A DNA stretch of 54,420 bases. It comes from Peptococcaceae bacterium BRH_c23 (GTDB taxonomy: Bacteria; Bacillota_B; Desulfitobacteriia; Desulfitobacteriales; Desulfitobacteriaceae). The notes below the pieces were generated by a model. The model searched no databases, had not been told where the DNA came from, and saw only the letters and a list, made by a program, of their open reading frames with translations. Location of the stretch: positions 1-54,420 of the forward strand of contig LADV01000225.1 in the NCBI GenBank assembly GCA_000961805.1. Direction: 5' to 3'. The position numbers and the translations under genes were made by a program. Each line of letters starts with the position of its first letter. The stretch's first letter is position 1. Shown here piece after piece: positions 7,746 through 17,047 of this stretch.

Positions 7746-9031
7746 GAGTTTTAGGGGAATTTTATTTTAGTCAACTGCTTAATAAACCAATTCGTGACGC
7801 CAAAGGACATCGTGTTGGGAAATTGCTGGATATTGCAATTCGCTGGGACAGTGTCTCTCCACATGTTACAGGTATTCGATACACCAAAGGGCTACATGAC
7901 CTAATTCCTATTGGATTGGTGACTTCTTGGGATCATGATGGGCTGCGTCTTGATACCAATTTTGATCTCCAACTGACCTGCCCGCTGCACGAAGAAGAAA
8001 CATTTATAGGCAAATGGCTATTAGATAAACAAATTATTGACTTAGAAGGCTCAAGGTTAGTGCGAGTTAATGATATTTCATTGTCTTGGGTCTCTCATGA
8101 AGATCATCAATATCTTGTTTTAGTTGCGGTGGATATCGGTGTACGCGGGCTTTTTCGCCGCTTAGGGGTTGAGTTTTTACTCAGCCGGGTCGAGAATAAA
8201 TTTGTAGGTTGCCAGTATATCAAACCTTTAGAAAATCGAACCTCAGCTCTCCAACTCACTCGAGAAAAAGAACAACTGCGCCAACTACATCCTGCTGATA
8301 TTGCAGACATTGTTGAAAACATGGACTATAAACAGCGAGCTAATTTCCTCGATGCCCTTGATTCTCAACAGGCCATCGATGCCCTTGCTGAGATGGAACT
8401 GGATACCCAAGTTGAAGTTATTAATCAGATGGATGAGGAGAGAGCTTCTGATATCCTAGAAGAGATGCCTCCTGATGAAGCTGCTGATATTTTAAGTGAG
8501 CTGTCCTCTCAGAAATCCGAAGAGCTCTTGAACTTAATGGAGTCCGAGGATGCCGAAGATGTACGAGAATTAATGCAATATGAGGAAGACACCGCTGGCT
8601 CGCTTATGACCACGGAATATATCGGTTTACCGTTTTGGCTTACTGCGGAACAAGCGATTAACGAATTAAGACGTTTAGCCCCTGACGCAGAAACTATTTA
8701 TTATCTCTATGTGGTCGATGAACAGGAAACTCTGGAAGGAGTTCTGTCGCTACGAGAGCTGATCATTGCTTCTCCAGAAACTACCTTAAAAGACTTGATG
8801 CATACTAAAATCTTGAGGATCTCGCCGTATGACGATCACGAAAAGGTTGCCGATCTCATCCATAAATATGGTTTATTGGCGGTGCCCGTCGTGAATTCTC
8901 AAGATCAAATCCTCGGCATCATCACCGTAGACGATGTCTTAGAACTATTAATGCCGGATCGCCCTCGCGTGGAAATTTACTCCACCTTGATTGCCCGCCG
9001 ACGCCAAGCTAAAGGAGGGCATAGTGAATGA
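7733..9031 (+). CDS. PRC-barrel / MgtE-N / CBS cytosolic Mg2+-sensor-like protein
   Basis: 432 residues, no membrane segment. The N-terminus (about 1-75) is PRC-barrel-like (KPIRDAKGHRVGKLLDI), possibly repeated to about 170. Residues about 185-290 match the MgtE intracellular N domain (HPADIADIVENM, LEEMPPDEAADIL). A CBS pair follows (about 295-415). In full MgtE channels the N and CBS domains bind Mg2+ and gate the pore, but here the MgtE membrane domain is absent. Its stop overlaps the start of an Nramp-related transporter (ATGA, 9028-9031) and both follow an M-box. I infer that it senses Mg2+ for that transporter. Confidence 0.88.
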   Translation: MADLRVLGEFYFSQLLNKPIRDAKGHRVGKLLDIAIRWDSVSPHVTGIRYTKGLHDLIPIGLVTSWDHDGLRLDTNFDLQLTCPLHEEETFIGKWLLDKQIIDLEGSRLVRVNDISLSWVSHEDHQYLVLVAVDIGVRGLFRRLGVEFLLSRVENKFVGCQYIKPLENRTSALQLTREKEQLRQLHPADIADIVENMDYKQRANFLDALDSQQAIDALAEMELDTQVEVINQMDEERASDILEEMPPDEAADILSELSSQKSEELLNLMESEDAEDVRELMQYEEDTAGSLMTTEYIGLPFWLTAEQAINELRRLAPDAETIYYLYVVDEQETLEGVLSLRELIIASPETTLKDLMHTKILRISPYDDHEKVADLIHKYGLLAVPVVNSQDQILGIITVDDVLELLMPDRPRVEIYSTLIARRRQAKGGHSE

Positions 9032-10281
9032 ACCTAAAAACACGTTTTACCCTGTTTTTAGCCATCATGGGGCCAGGAATGGTGACAGCCTTTGCGGATA
9101 ATGATGCTGGTGGAATTGCCACCTACGCTGCAGCAGGTGCTAAATACGGCTACTCGCTTATTTTCGTTATGCTTATCAGCACTGTCCTTTTAGCCATAGC
9201 TCAAGAAATATCTGCGCGCACAGGAGCCGTGACTGGTCGCGGACTCTCTGACTTAATTCGAGAAAACTACGGAGTGAAATGGGCATTTTTTGCGATGAGC
9301 GTTCTCATGATTGCTAACCTAGGCACGACCGCTTCTGAGTTTTCGGGGATCGCTACAAGCTTTGAAATTTTTGGTGTGAGTAAATATCTCTCCGTACCGG
9401 TCATGGCCTTCATTATTTGGTGGCTGGTCGTTAAGACAGATTATGCCAGAATGGAGAAAATCCTTCTCTTTCTATGTTTAACTTTTTTCAGTTATGTAAT
9501 CTCTGGGATTATAGTCAAGCCACCCTGGCCTCAAGTCTTCATGGAATCCGTTACTCCCACATTCTCGGGTAGCCCAGCTTTTTTGCTGATGATCGTCGGA
9601 GTGATCGGAACTACGATTACCCCCTGGGGACAGTTTTATGTCCAGTCTTCCGTGGTCGATAAAGGTATCACGGCCAAGGACTATCGTTACACACGCTGGG
9701 ATGTACTAATCGGAACCTTTTTTACGGGATTTATCGCCTTCTTTATTATTGTTTCCACTGCAGCAACCCTCTTCGCCAATAATATCCCGATTGAGACTGC
9801 TAAAGATGTTGCTCTCGCGTTAAAACCATTGGCTGGAGAATATGCGAGTTTGCTCTTCGGCTTTGGTTTACTCGGCGCCTCTATGTTGGCTGCGTTTGTC
9901 CTGCCCTTAAGTACCGCGTATGCGGTCTGCGAGGCCTTTGGTTTTGAACACGGAATCAGTAAATCCTTTAAGGAAGCCCCCGTATTCTTCGGTCTGTATA
10001 CAGTCCTCATCGTCTTGGGATCAGCGATCGTCTTGTGGCCTGATTTGTCTTTATATCACGTCATGTTGACAACTCAAGTCGTTAACGGAATCCTTTTACC
10101 CCCCATTCTTATCTTCATGGTCCTAATAGCCAGTAAGAAAAGTATTATGGGGGATTATGTCAATTCAAAATTTTTCAATCTTATTTCCTGGACGTTCACG
10201 TTAATTTTAGTGCTTCTATCCTTACTGCTGCTTCTATCAACCTTATTCCCGGAGTTTGTCAGTCATCTATTTACAATATAG
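9028..10281 (+). CDS. Nramp-related Mg2+ transporter (NRMT-like)
   Basis: 417 residues with about 11 membrane segments and the Nramp fold. Canonical Nramp carries DPGN in helix 1; here the aligned residues are D26-A27-G28-G29, so the Asp is kept and the Asn is Gly. In helix 6 the usual MPHN is replaced by TPWG (residues 198-201), so the Met that selects soft transition metals is missing. Such changes mark the NRMT group, shown in other Clostridia to carry Mg2+ and found downstream of M-box riboswitches. GGAGGG precedes the ATG, which overlaps the MgtE-like stop by four bases. Mn2+ transport is the less likely alternative. Confidence 0.88.
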   Translation: MNLKTRFTLFLAIMGPGMVTAFADNDAGGIATYAAAGAKYGYSLIFVMLISTVLLAIAQEISARTGAVTGRGLSDLIRENYGVKWAFFAMSVLMIANLGTTASEFSGIATSFEIFGVSKYLSVPVMAFIIWWLVVKTDYARMEKILLFLCLTFFSYVISGIIVKPPWPQVFMESVTPTFSGSPAFLLMIVGVIGTTITPWGQFYVQSSVVDKGITAKDYRYTRWDVLIGTFFTGFIAFFIIVSTAATLFANNIPIETAKDVALALKPLAGEYASLLFGFGLLGASMLAAFVLPLSTAYAVCEAFGFEHGISKSFKEAPVFFGLYTVLIVLGSAIVLWPDLSLYHVMLTTQVVNGILLPPILIFMVLIASKKSIMGDYVNSKFFNLISWTFTLILVLLSLLLLLSTLFPEFVSHLFTI

Positions 10282-10282
10282 T

Positions 10283-10459
10283 TTAAGAGGCTATGCGCAT
10301 CGAATGAGTAATTAAATAATACTCATTCAATAAGCCGTCTAATCTTTGGCTCAACTCAACAATACTCGGATCTGTTAAGTCTCTATGTCTTGCATTATCA
10401 TTAAGATTCGTTCGAGCATCTTCGATTAAAAGCATCAGGAAGTCCCTATAAACGTTCAA
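10283..10459 (-). CDS. Spo0E-like aspartyl-phosphate phosphatase
   Basis: 58-residue small protein starting at TTG (10459) with AGAGGTG upstream. It carries the Spo0E family signature near residues 37-46 (LSQRLDGLLNEY, compare SQxLDxxI). Spo0E-like proteins are short helical hairpins that dephosphorylate Spo0A-P and delay sporulation. It ends one base from the end of the convergent transporter gene. The non-AUG start and short length make it easy to miss. Confidence 0.82.
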   Translation of the reverse strand: MNVYRDFLMLLIEDARTNLNDNARHRDLTDPSIVELSQRLDGLLNEYYLITHSMRIAS

Positions 10460-10710
10460 ATTGGCACCTCTTTTTTCTGAATATAGTGTTAACGATGGCT
10501 CCTTACAAACTCCTCTAGCGCACCCTTACTTGGAATATATTAGTATAATATTCTAAAGAAATCAAGCTATTTTTTATTAATATATTTCATCATGAAAAGC
10601 CCTTGATTTTCCCATAATTCCAGTTAAAGTAATCTTGGCTGGTTCCAACCTCGGCGAAGGCGACCGTCTTCATCACTTATGCTGACTTAAAATCTGTACT
10701 TTATGATAAA
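10460..10710. other. Intergenic stretch without recognised content
   Basis: Between the Spo0E-like gene and the CBS-protein terminator. AT-rich with no coding frame, RNA fold or repeat that I can support. It presumably holds the Spo0E-like promoter. Confidence 0.5.
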
Positions 10711-10752
10711 ACAAAGGACAATCTCTATTCTATGAATGAGGTTGTCCTTTGT
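10711..10752 (-). terminator. Terminator of the CBS-domain gene
   Basis: Arms ACAAAGGACAATCTC (10711-10725) and GAGGTTGTCCTTTGT (10738-10752) form a near-perfect 15-bp stem. On the minus strand it is followed by TTTATCATAAAG. It lies 62 bases after the 10814 stop. Confidence 0.75.
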
Positions 10753-10813
10753 TAGTGATACCTACGTCGTTTTCACTGGGTTTGAACTCACATAAAAGGT
10801 AATAGTCCCAGTC

Positions 10814-11239
10814 TTAGGTTGTGACCTCTGCTCTTCGCTGGATCAAGAGTTTCGAGCAGTATTCAATCATTTCCCGTCGGCGTACAATTCCTATAAAGAT
10901 CTGTTGATCGTCCACGACAGGCACAAAATTTTGTACCACCGCTCTTGATATCAAATCCTCTATTTCAGCATCAATTGTTACCGGCAAATTCTGAACATGT
11001 TGTTCCACTTCGCTAAGGAATATATCCTCCGTATTTTCAAAGGTGAGACCCGGTGTATTTTTAAGCTTCCACAGCAAATCTCCTTCAGTAATCGTTCCCA
11101 CATATTTCCCCTCACGATCAATGAGCGGGACTGCAGAATAACTGTGGTACTCCATCCTCTCTAGTGCTTGACGCATTGTCGCATTGTCTTTTAGAAAGAC
11201 GATGTCCTTCTTGGGTATAAGGAAAAAGGCTACATTCAT
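10814..11239 (-). CDS. CBS-domain-pair protein
   Basis: 141 residues forming essentially one CBS pair: the first motif is around residues 15-60 (SAVPLIDREGKYVGTITEGDL), the second around 80-130 (FVPVVDDQQIFIGIVRRREM). No catalytic or membrane domain is attached. Stand-alone CBS pairs bind adenine nucleotides or SAM and often regulate another protein, which is unknown here. It is a single-gene unit with its own terminator. Confidence 0.88.
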   Translation of the reverse strand: MNVAFFLIPKKDIVFLKDNATMRQALERMEYHSYSAVPLIDREGKYVGTITEGDLLWKLKNTPGLTFENTEDIFLSEVEQHVQNLPVTIDAEIEDLISRAVVQNFVPVVDDQQIFIGIVRRREMIEYCSKLLIQRRAEVTT

Positions 11240-11430
11240 TACAAATACGCTCCATTTCGTATATTTTTACAAACTGCTAGTAGTGTCAATCAATCCTAAC
11301 TATATATTTTTTCAAAACACGGGCTACATTTTCCAATATTTCTAGTTACATCTGGTCGGAGTGAGAGAATTAATCTCAAGTCAAAAAAGGCTCCTCTATA
11401 AGATATGGGACGGTATCTCCACTATCAAAC

Positions 11431-11458
11431 AAAAAACACCGCAATCCCTTGCGATGTC
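11431..11458 (-). terminator. Terminator behind tRNA-Gly
   Basis: Stem ACACCGCAA / TTGCGATGT with a short loop. On the minus strand it is followed by TTTTTTG. It lies about 14 bases past the tRNA-Gly 3' end. Confidence 0.75.
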
Positions 11459-11471
11459 TAATATTTTTTTA

Positions 11472-11546
11472 TGGAGCGGACGACGAGATTCGAACTCGCG
11501 ATCCTCGGCTTGGGAAGCCAATGCTCTACCGCTGAGCCACGTCCGC
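11472..11546 (-). tRNA. tRNA-Gly (anticodon CCC)
   Basis: Full cloverleaf on the minus strand: acceptor GCGGACG pairs with CGTCCGC, D arm GCTC/GAGC, anticodon loop TTCCCAA, T loop TTCGAAT. The encoded CCA is at 11472-11474. Confidence 0.93.
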
Positions 11547-11654
11547 ATGATATTACCAAGGGTTTTGTCCAATTAAGCCTCTATAAGACCATCGGCTACC
11601 CTTATCCCAACAAAGAAAATTATAAGCGTAAAGATCTAATATGTCAATCTAGAT

Positions 11655-12338
11655 TTATGGAGCTCGATAGGCATCCGCCCAGTTAGCTAACTCCCCACGG
11701 AAGTTCTTCGTTAAAGTAACAATCTTGCAATAAGGCTGATCTTTAAAGTGTTCCATATACGGAACGAATCCACTTTTTGATACAGGGATGTCAATTTGCC
11801 CCGAATGTCCAATGCATATAATTTTACAGGAATCATGAACACGAGTTAAAATTTTCCTTAACTCTTGAATAGAAAAGTTCTGACACTCATCAATAATAAT
11901 CGTCATGTCTTTAAGATTTGTCCCTCTAAGGAAGACGGGACTTTTAGGGTAACACCAAACCCCATCCATTGCTCGTTTAATACTTACTTTTCTGCGCATT
12001 GCTTCATTAGCCAATGATTCTTCATTATAAATGCATTGAGTCGGATTTTCATTAATTTCTAAGAGAGCATCCACAAGCGGTTGATAGTAAATGCTTTCTT
12101 TTTCGGATTGGGTACCAGGTCTGAACCCCATAGAAGATTCTTGAACTGGATTAAAAATATAAGTTAAAGGTTTCTTAATGATTTTTGCGCAAGCGACTGC
12201 GAGAGTAGTTTTTCCTGTACCTGCTTTGGCATTTACCATTACTAACTGATTATCAAAAATAGCATTGACGTACTCACGTTGTTCAACGGTTAACCTTGGC
12301 TCAAAACCAAACAATAAGTTATTCTCTGGTAGTGGCAT
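11655..12338 (-). CDS. PhoH-family ATPase
   Basis: 227 residues with the PhoH helicase-like P-loop core: Walker A AKAGTGKTTL near residue 37 and Walker B TIIIDECQN near 145. The N-terminus resembles the short PhoH-like proteins found in Firmicutes. Function is an RNA-associated ATPase, details unknown. The frame extends to a GTG at 12347, but that codon overlaps the AGGTGAG Shine-Dalgarno. ATG at 12338 (MPLPENN) is spaced correctly and was chosen. It stands alone between tRNA genes. Confidence 0.88.
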   Translation of the reverse strand: MPLPENNLLFGFEPRLTVEQREYVNAIFDNQLVMVNAKAGTGKTTLAVACAKIIKKPLTYIFNPVQESSMGFRPGTQSEKESIYYQPLVDALLEINENPTQCIYNEESLANEAMRRKVSIKRAMDGVWCYPKSPVFLRGTNLKDMTIIIDECQNFSIQELRKILTRVHDSCKIICIGHSGQIDIPVSKSGFVPYMEHFKDQPYCKIVTLTKNFRGELANWADAYRAP

Positions 12339-12467
12339 AGTACTCACCTAATCCTTGTCGTGTTTATTACTGCTCTAGGCAGAATCAATAAATGATCAAT
12401 AATCTCACGCTCTTATTATTTCTCTTAAATAGATTTACATTCTACAGTTTAAGCCATTCGGCTACAA

Positions 12468-12502
12468 CAAAAAAAGTCCTGATTTTTCCCTGAAGGAAAT
12501 CA
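12468..12502 (-). terminator. Terminator behind the tRNA-Glu/tRNA-Phe pair
   Basis: Hairpin at 12480-12502 (TGATTT...AAATCA type stem with a CC/GG core). On the minus strand it is followed by ACTTTTTTTG. Confidence 0.65.
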
Positions 12503-12607
12503 ACAGAACCGATTATATATTTAATTTTTAATAGGTAATATCTAAGGAAATGCGATGTCTAGGTGCTTACTCTTATTATTTAAACTGATTTATTAAATAA
12601 TAAGTAG

Positions 12608-12683
<76 letters not shown>

Positions 12684-12800
12684 ATAATCGATGTTAGATT
12701 TTCGAAATTCGATATTCTATCGGGTGTATAACCATCCACGACTTCCATATACGAACTAAGATTAGCAACTTTAATTAATGAGTGCTGGTTGAAATACTTG

Positions 12801-12832
12801 TCGAACCTCGTGCTTCGAACTTCGTATATCGA
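12801..12832. repeat. Copy of the CGAAGTTCGA intergenic repeat
   Basis: On the minus strand this reads TCGATATACGAAGTTCGA followed by GCACGAGGTTCGA, matching copies at 28059, 29892 and (in part) 30211. It lies between tRNA-Glu and tRNA-Phe, only three bases from the tRNA-Glu 3' end. Confidence 0.6.
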
Positions 12833-12835
12833 GTA

Positions 12836-12911
12836 TGGTGACCCGTACGGGATTCGAACCCGTGTAACCGCCGTGAAAGGGCGGTGTCTTAGACCGCTTG
12901 ACCAACGGGCC
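12836..12911 (-). tRNA. tRNA-Glu (anticodon TTC)
   Basis: Minus-strand cloverleaf beginning GGCCCGT, with anticodon loop CTTTCAC, T loop TTCGAAT and encoded CCA at 12836-12838. It lies upstream of tRNA-Phe in the same orientation. Confidence 0.95.
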
Positions 12912-13149
12912 GCTTCAGTGGTCAGTCATCAGATAAATGACACTCACAAATATGAATTCTACACTATCTTTCTAGACATGTCAATACCTTTTAATCTATC
13001 TTTGTAAACCTAGTTTTATTTATTATTGCTGCAGGATATTAATTTTCACCGAAGTCGCCTCACCCGAAAGCAATACATGCAACGAAGGAGGCCTCTATCC
13101 TTTAAATGAGAAATCCAGATGATCAAAGGTCTTAATGGACATTGGCGTT

Positions 13150-13184
13150 AGGGGATAGGAACATTAAGATCAACGCCTATCCCT
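13150..13184 (-). terminator. Stem-loop behind the chemoreceptor gene
   Basis: AGGGGATAGG (13150-13159) pairs with CCTATCCCT (13176-13184), ten bases past the stop at 13195. There is no T-run on the minus strand, so this may be a stabilising hairpin rather than a strong terminator. Confidence 0.45.
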
Positions 13185-13194
13185 GATAGATTTG

Positions 13195-14964
13195 TTAGAA
13201 ATTAAATTTCTTTACTGTTTCTTGCAATTCATTGGCCATCGTTGCTAAAACGTTACTCGAAGAGGCTATTTCCTCAACAGATGCCGATTGTTCCTCTGTC
13301 GCGGCAGACACAGTCTGAGTTTGGGTCGTGATTTCTCGACTTGTCTCATAAATATCCGCAATCGATGAAACTATTCTTTCACTCCCCACAGCCATTTGCT
13401 GAATTTCCTCAGAAATTTCTTCAATCTGTGAAGAAACCTGGTTAATTAAGCCCGATATTTCATTAAATGCTTGTCCTGCCGTTCCAGCGACCTCTGTCCC
13501 TAGCTTAACTTGATGTGTTCCCTCGTTCATCGCTAGCACTGCTTTCTGAGTGTCTTGTTGAATGCTATTAATCAGCAATGCTATCTGTTTCGATGCTTCC
13601 TGTGATTGTTCGGCCAATTTTCGGACCTCATCCGCAACAACAGCAAAACCTCTCCCTTGCTCACCGGCTCGCGCCGCTTCGATGGCAGCGTTTAAGGCCA
13701 GAAGGTTTGTCTGGGATGCTATACCTGATATGGTATCTACGATCTGCCCGATTTCTTTAGAACGCTCTCCTAAATTCATGACCACATCAGCAGATCCTGT
13801 CACTGTCCTTTCGATATTAAGCATTTGTTGCATCGTTTTATCGATTGCCTGACTACCCTCTGCCGCCGAAAGGGCCGTTTTTTCCGAGGACCTAACTACA
13901 ATTTTGGCGTTTTCCAGCATCTGCTGAATCCCCGCTGACATCTGCTCAACAATTGCCGATGTATCATTAACAGCATTTAGTTGTTTTTCTGCACCAACGG
14001 AAACTTCCATGATAGCTATCGCTACTTGTTGTGACGCTTGGGCGGATTGTTCTGCCCCTGCGCTCAATTGTTGAGATGATGCTGCAACTTGCGCTGAGGA
14101 CGATGACACTTGTTGAACAAGGTTAATTAAATTGTCGGTCATGGTCCGGAAAGCCCTACCAAGATTCCCTATTTCATCTTTAGAATTATTTTCGAATTGT
14201 CCTATTCTCAAATTACCTTTGGCAATTTCATCAGCATTTGTTGCCATTTGGGCAATTTGTTTCGAGATTTTATTACTTAGTATTGTTCCTGTCACAAGAG
14301 AAACTCCCAGGGCCAGTAAAATAGAGACAATCGTATAAATAATGCTTTGTTTAGTCTTATTTTCATGCTCCATTTGCTTTGCTAAAACCAGTGTATCAAT
14401 ATCATCAACCCAGTTTCCCGTTCCAATCACCCAATTATAGGGCTCAAATAATAAGGTATAACTTCTTTTAGGTAATGCTTCCGTTTGATTTGGCTTTGCA
14501 AATCTATAATCCGTATAGCCTCCGCCTGCTTGTTTACCGTTCGCAATAAACGCCTGAACAAAAAGTATACCCTCACTATCCTTGGCCTCATAACGTGATT
14601 TCCCTTCAGAAGCTTCTCGCCCTAGCAGAACTACGTTTGTTCCATCGGTCGTATCTATCCAAAAATAGTTTTCTTGGTCGTAACGTAAATTTCTTACAAG
14701 ATCCGCTGCCGTCTTCTTTGCCTCTTCTGGAGTGTATTCCCCTTTTTTCTGCCTATCATAGATATCTTGAACTAAACTATAAGCAGTTTGGACCTCCAGT
14801 TTAACGGTCCGGTCAAACTGTTCATATAACGTATCGCGATATTGTGTAATGTTTGCTTTTTCTGCAACTATCACATTATAGATGTTATAACCACCCAGAA
14901 TAGAACCCATAATTAAACTCGTCGTTACTAGTAATAAAATAATACGATATTTGATTTTAGTCAT
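13195..14964 (-). CDS. Methyl-accepting chemotaxis protein with Cache sensor
   Basis: 589 residues. One membrane helix (about 8-30), an extracellular single-Cache domain (about 35-195, with the family-typical [14 protein letters not shown] near its end) and a second helix (about 207-230) come first. A HAMP domain and a long signalling domain follow, with the conserved hairpin tip [18 protein letters not shown]. The receptor feeds the CheA/CheW pathway. Single-Cache receptors commonly bind small carboxylates, but the ligand cannot be read here. The 5' leader contains a c-di-GMP-I riboswitch and terminator, so expression responds to c-di-GMP. ATG at 14964 follows AGGGAGAT. Confidence 0.95.
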   Translation of the reverse strand: MTKIKYRIILLLVTTSLIMGSILGGYNIYNVIVAEKANITQYRDTLYEQFDRTVKLEVQTAYSLVQDIYDRQKKGEYTPEEAKKTAADLVRNLRYDQENYFWIDTTDGTNVVLLGREASEGKSRYEAKDSEGILFVQAFIANGKQAGGGYTDYRFAKPNQTEALPKRSYTLLFEPYNWVIGTGNWVDDIDTLVLAKQMEHENKTKQSIIYTIVSILLALGVSLVTGTILSNKISKQIAQMATNADEIAKGNLRIGQFENNSKDEIGNLGRAFRTMTDNLINLVQQVSSSSAQVAASSQQLSAGAEQSAQASQQVAIAIMEVSVGAEKQLNAVNDTSAIVEQMSAGIQQMLENAKIVVRSSEKTALSAAEGSQAIDKTMQQMLNIERTVTGSADVVMNLGERSKEIGQIVDTISGIASQTNLLALNAAIEAARAGEQGRGFAVVADEVRKLAEQSQEASKQIALLINSIQQDTQKAVLAMNEGTHQVKLGTEVAGTAGQAFNEISGLINQVSSQIEEISEEIQQMAVGSERIVSSIADIYETSREITTQTQTVSAATEEQSASVEEIASSSNVLATMANELQETVKKFNF

Positions 14965-15063
14965 CCTTTATCTCCCTTTCTCATACTCTGATTTATGGCC
15001 CCAATACATATATAGGTTTTCCAATTGCCCCTTTGACCTCCCGGAAATTAACTACCTGATCGG

Positions 15064-15097
15064 TTAAAAAACAAAATCGCTCCCCAAAATAGAAAGC
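15064..15097 (-). terminator. Terminator of the c-di-GMP riboswitch
   Basis: On the minus strand CGCTTTC pairs with GGGGAGCG (15078-15097), followed by ATTTTGTTTTTT. It lies between the aptamer and the chemoreceptor start and serves as the expression platform. Confidence 0.82.
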
Positions 15098-15111
15098 GAA
15101 ATGTTCTAAAT

Positions 15112-15190
15112 TGGTGGCTCGGCTATCATCACCCTAACGTGGAAGACCCGAAGCTTTGCGTCCTCGGTTTTCACCGAGTTTGCCTTTGTC
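15112..15190 (-). ncRNA. c-di-GMP-I (GEMM-I) riboswitch
   Basis: On the minus strand: GGCAAAC, then the stem CTCGGT-GAAA-ACCGAG (GNRA tetraloop), then GGACGCAAAGC and the second arm ending GATAGCCGAGCC. These are the conserved parts of the GEMM-I aptamer that binds cyclic di-GMP. It lies in the leader of a chemoreceptor gene, a frequent target class, with an intrinsic terminator directly downstream. Confidence 0.93.
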
Positions 15191-15197
15191 AATTATT

Positions 15198-15440
15198 ATT
15201 AGCTTGCAAAAAAGACTTTATTTTTTGAATCATATTGACTATAACATACGTAGAATTAATTTTAAATACATTTTCTTTTCTATTACAACAAATTATTTAT
15301 TATTCCCCTAAAATATGTTTACAATACCAAAGAAATAAACAGCAAAAAACAGCAACTTAACAATAGTGCCAAATCACTGTCTTCTGCCGTTTATATCTTA
15401 TGTTTGACAAGTACTACGCCTACAAACACTTTTTTGAAAA
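15198..15440. other. AT-rich intergenic stretch upstream of the riboswitch
   Basis: Very AT-rich with no coding frame. It must hold the promoter for the riboswitch-chemoreceptor transcript. A possible -10 TATAGT is seen on the minus strand near 15235, without a convincing -35. Confidence 0.4.
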
Positions 15441-15517
15441 TGGTGGGCCATCCGCGACTCGAACGCGGGACACCCTGATTAAAAGTCAGGTGCTCTAGCC
15501 GACTGAGCTAATGGCCC
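15441..15517 (-). tRNA. tRNA-Lys (anticodon TTT)
   Basis: Minus-strand cloverleaf beginning GGGCCAT, with anticodon loop CTTTTAA, T loop TTCGAGT and encoded CCA at 15441-15443. Confidence 0.95.
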
Positions 15518-15594
15518 GAAAGATGTTTTGTACCACGAATTTAGATATTACACTAATCCATCACAAGTGTCAATACTTTTAAAGATTTGTTGTA

Positions 15595-16899
<1,305 letters not shown>

Positions 16900-16915
16900 T
16901 CAAGAGTCCCTTCTC

Positions 16916-17047
16916 GCCATCACGACACCTTGCCATCGGCATCTAGCTATCACTACACCTTGCCATCCATGGCGGTGTTCTAATCTCGAACATCCCTGTT
17001 CGAGTCTTGGCTACAGGGACACTTGGCCATTCTTGGCCAGCGTCCCT
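16916..17047 (-). repeat. Stem-loop cluster and direct repeat between purB and purA
   Basis: There are three inverted repeats in a row. AGGGAC...GTCCCT (17015-17047, touching the purB stop) has long internal pairing. CTCGAACA/TGTTCGAG is at 16985-17004. ACACC..GCCAT/ATGGCGGTGT is at 16957-16979. In addition a 22-base segment at 16916 recurs at 16946 with two mismatches (period 30). None has a T-tail, so this looks like an mRNA-processing or attenuating spacer rather than a plain terminator. Confidence 0.6.

Noticed and set aside
9028..10281. Canonical MntH-type Mn2+/Fe2+ importer
   Set aside because: The Asn of DPGN and the Met of MPHN are both replaced, and the gene lies under a Mg2+ riboswitch, so an NRMT is favoured.
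11361..11686. Plus-strand reading frames of about 71 residues
   Set aside because: They overlap tRNA-Gly on the other strand and have no Shine-Dalgarno. Similar frames around 12789-13007 cross tRNA-Glu.
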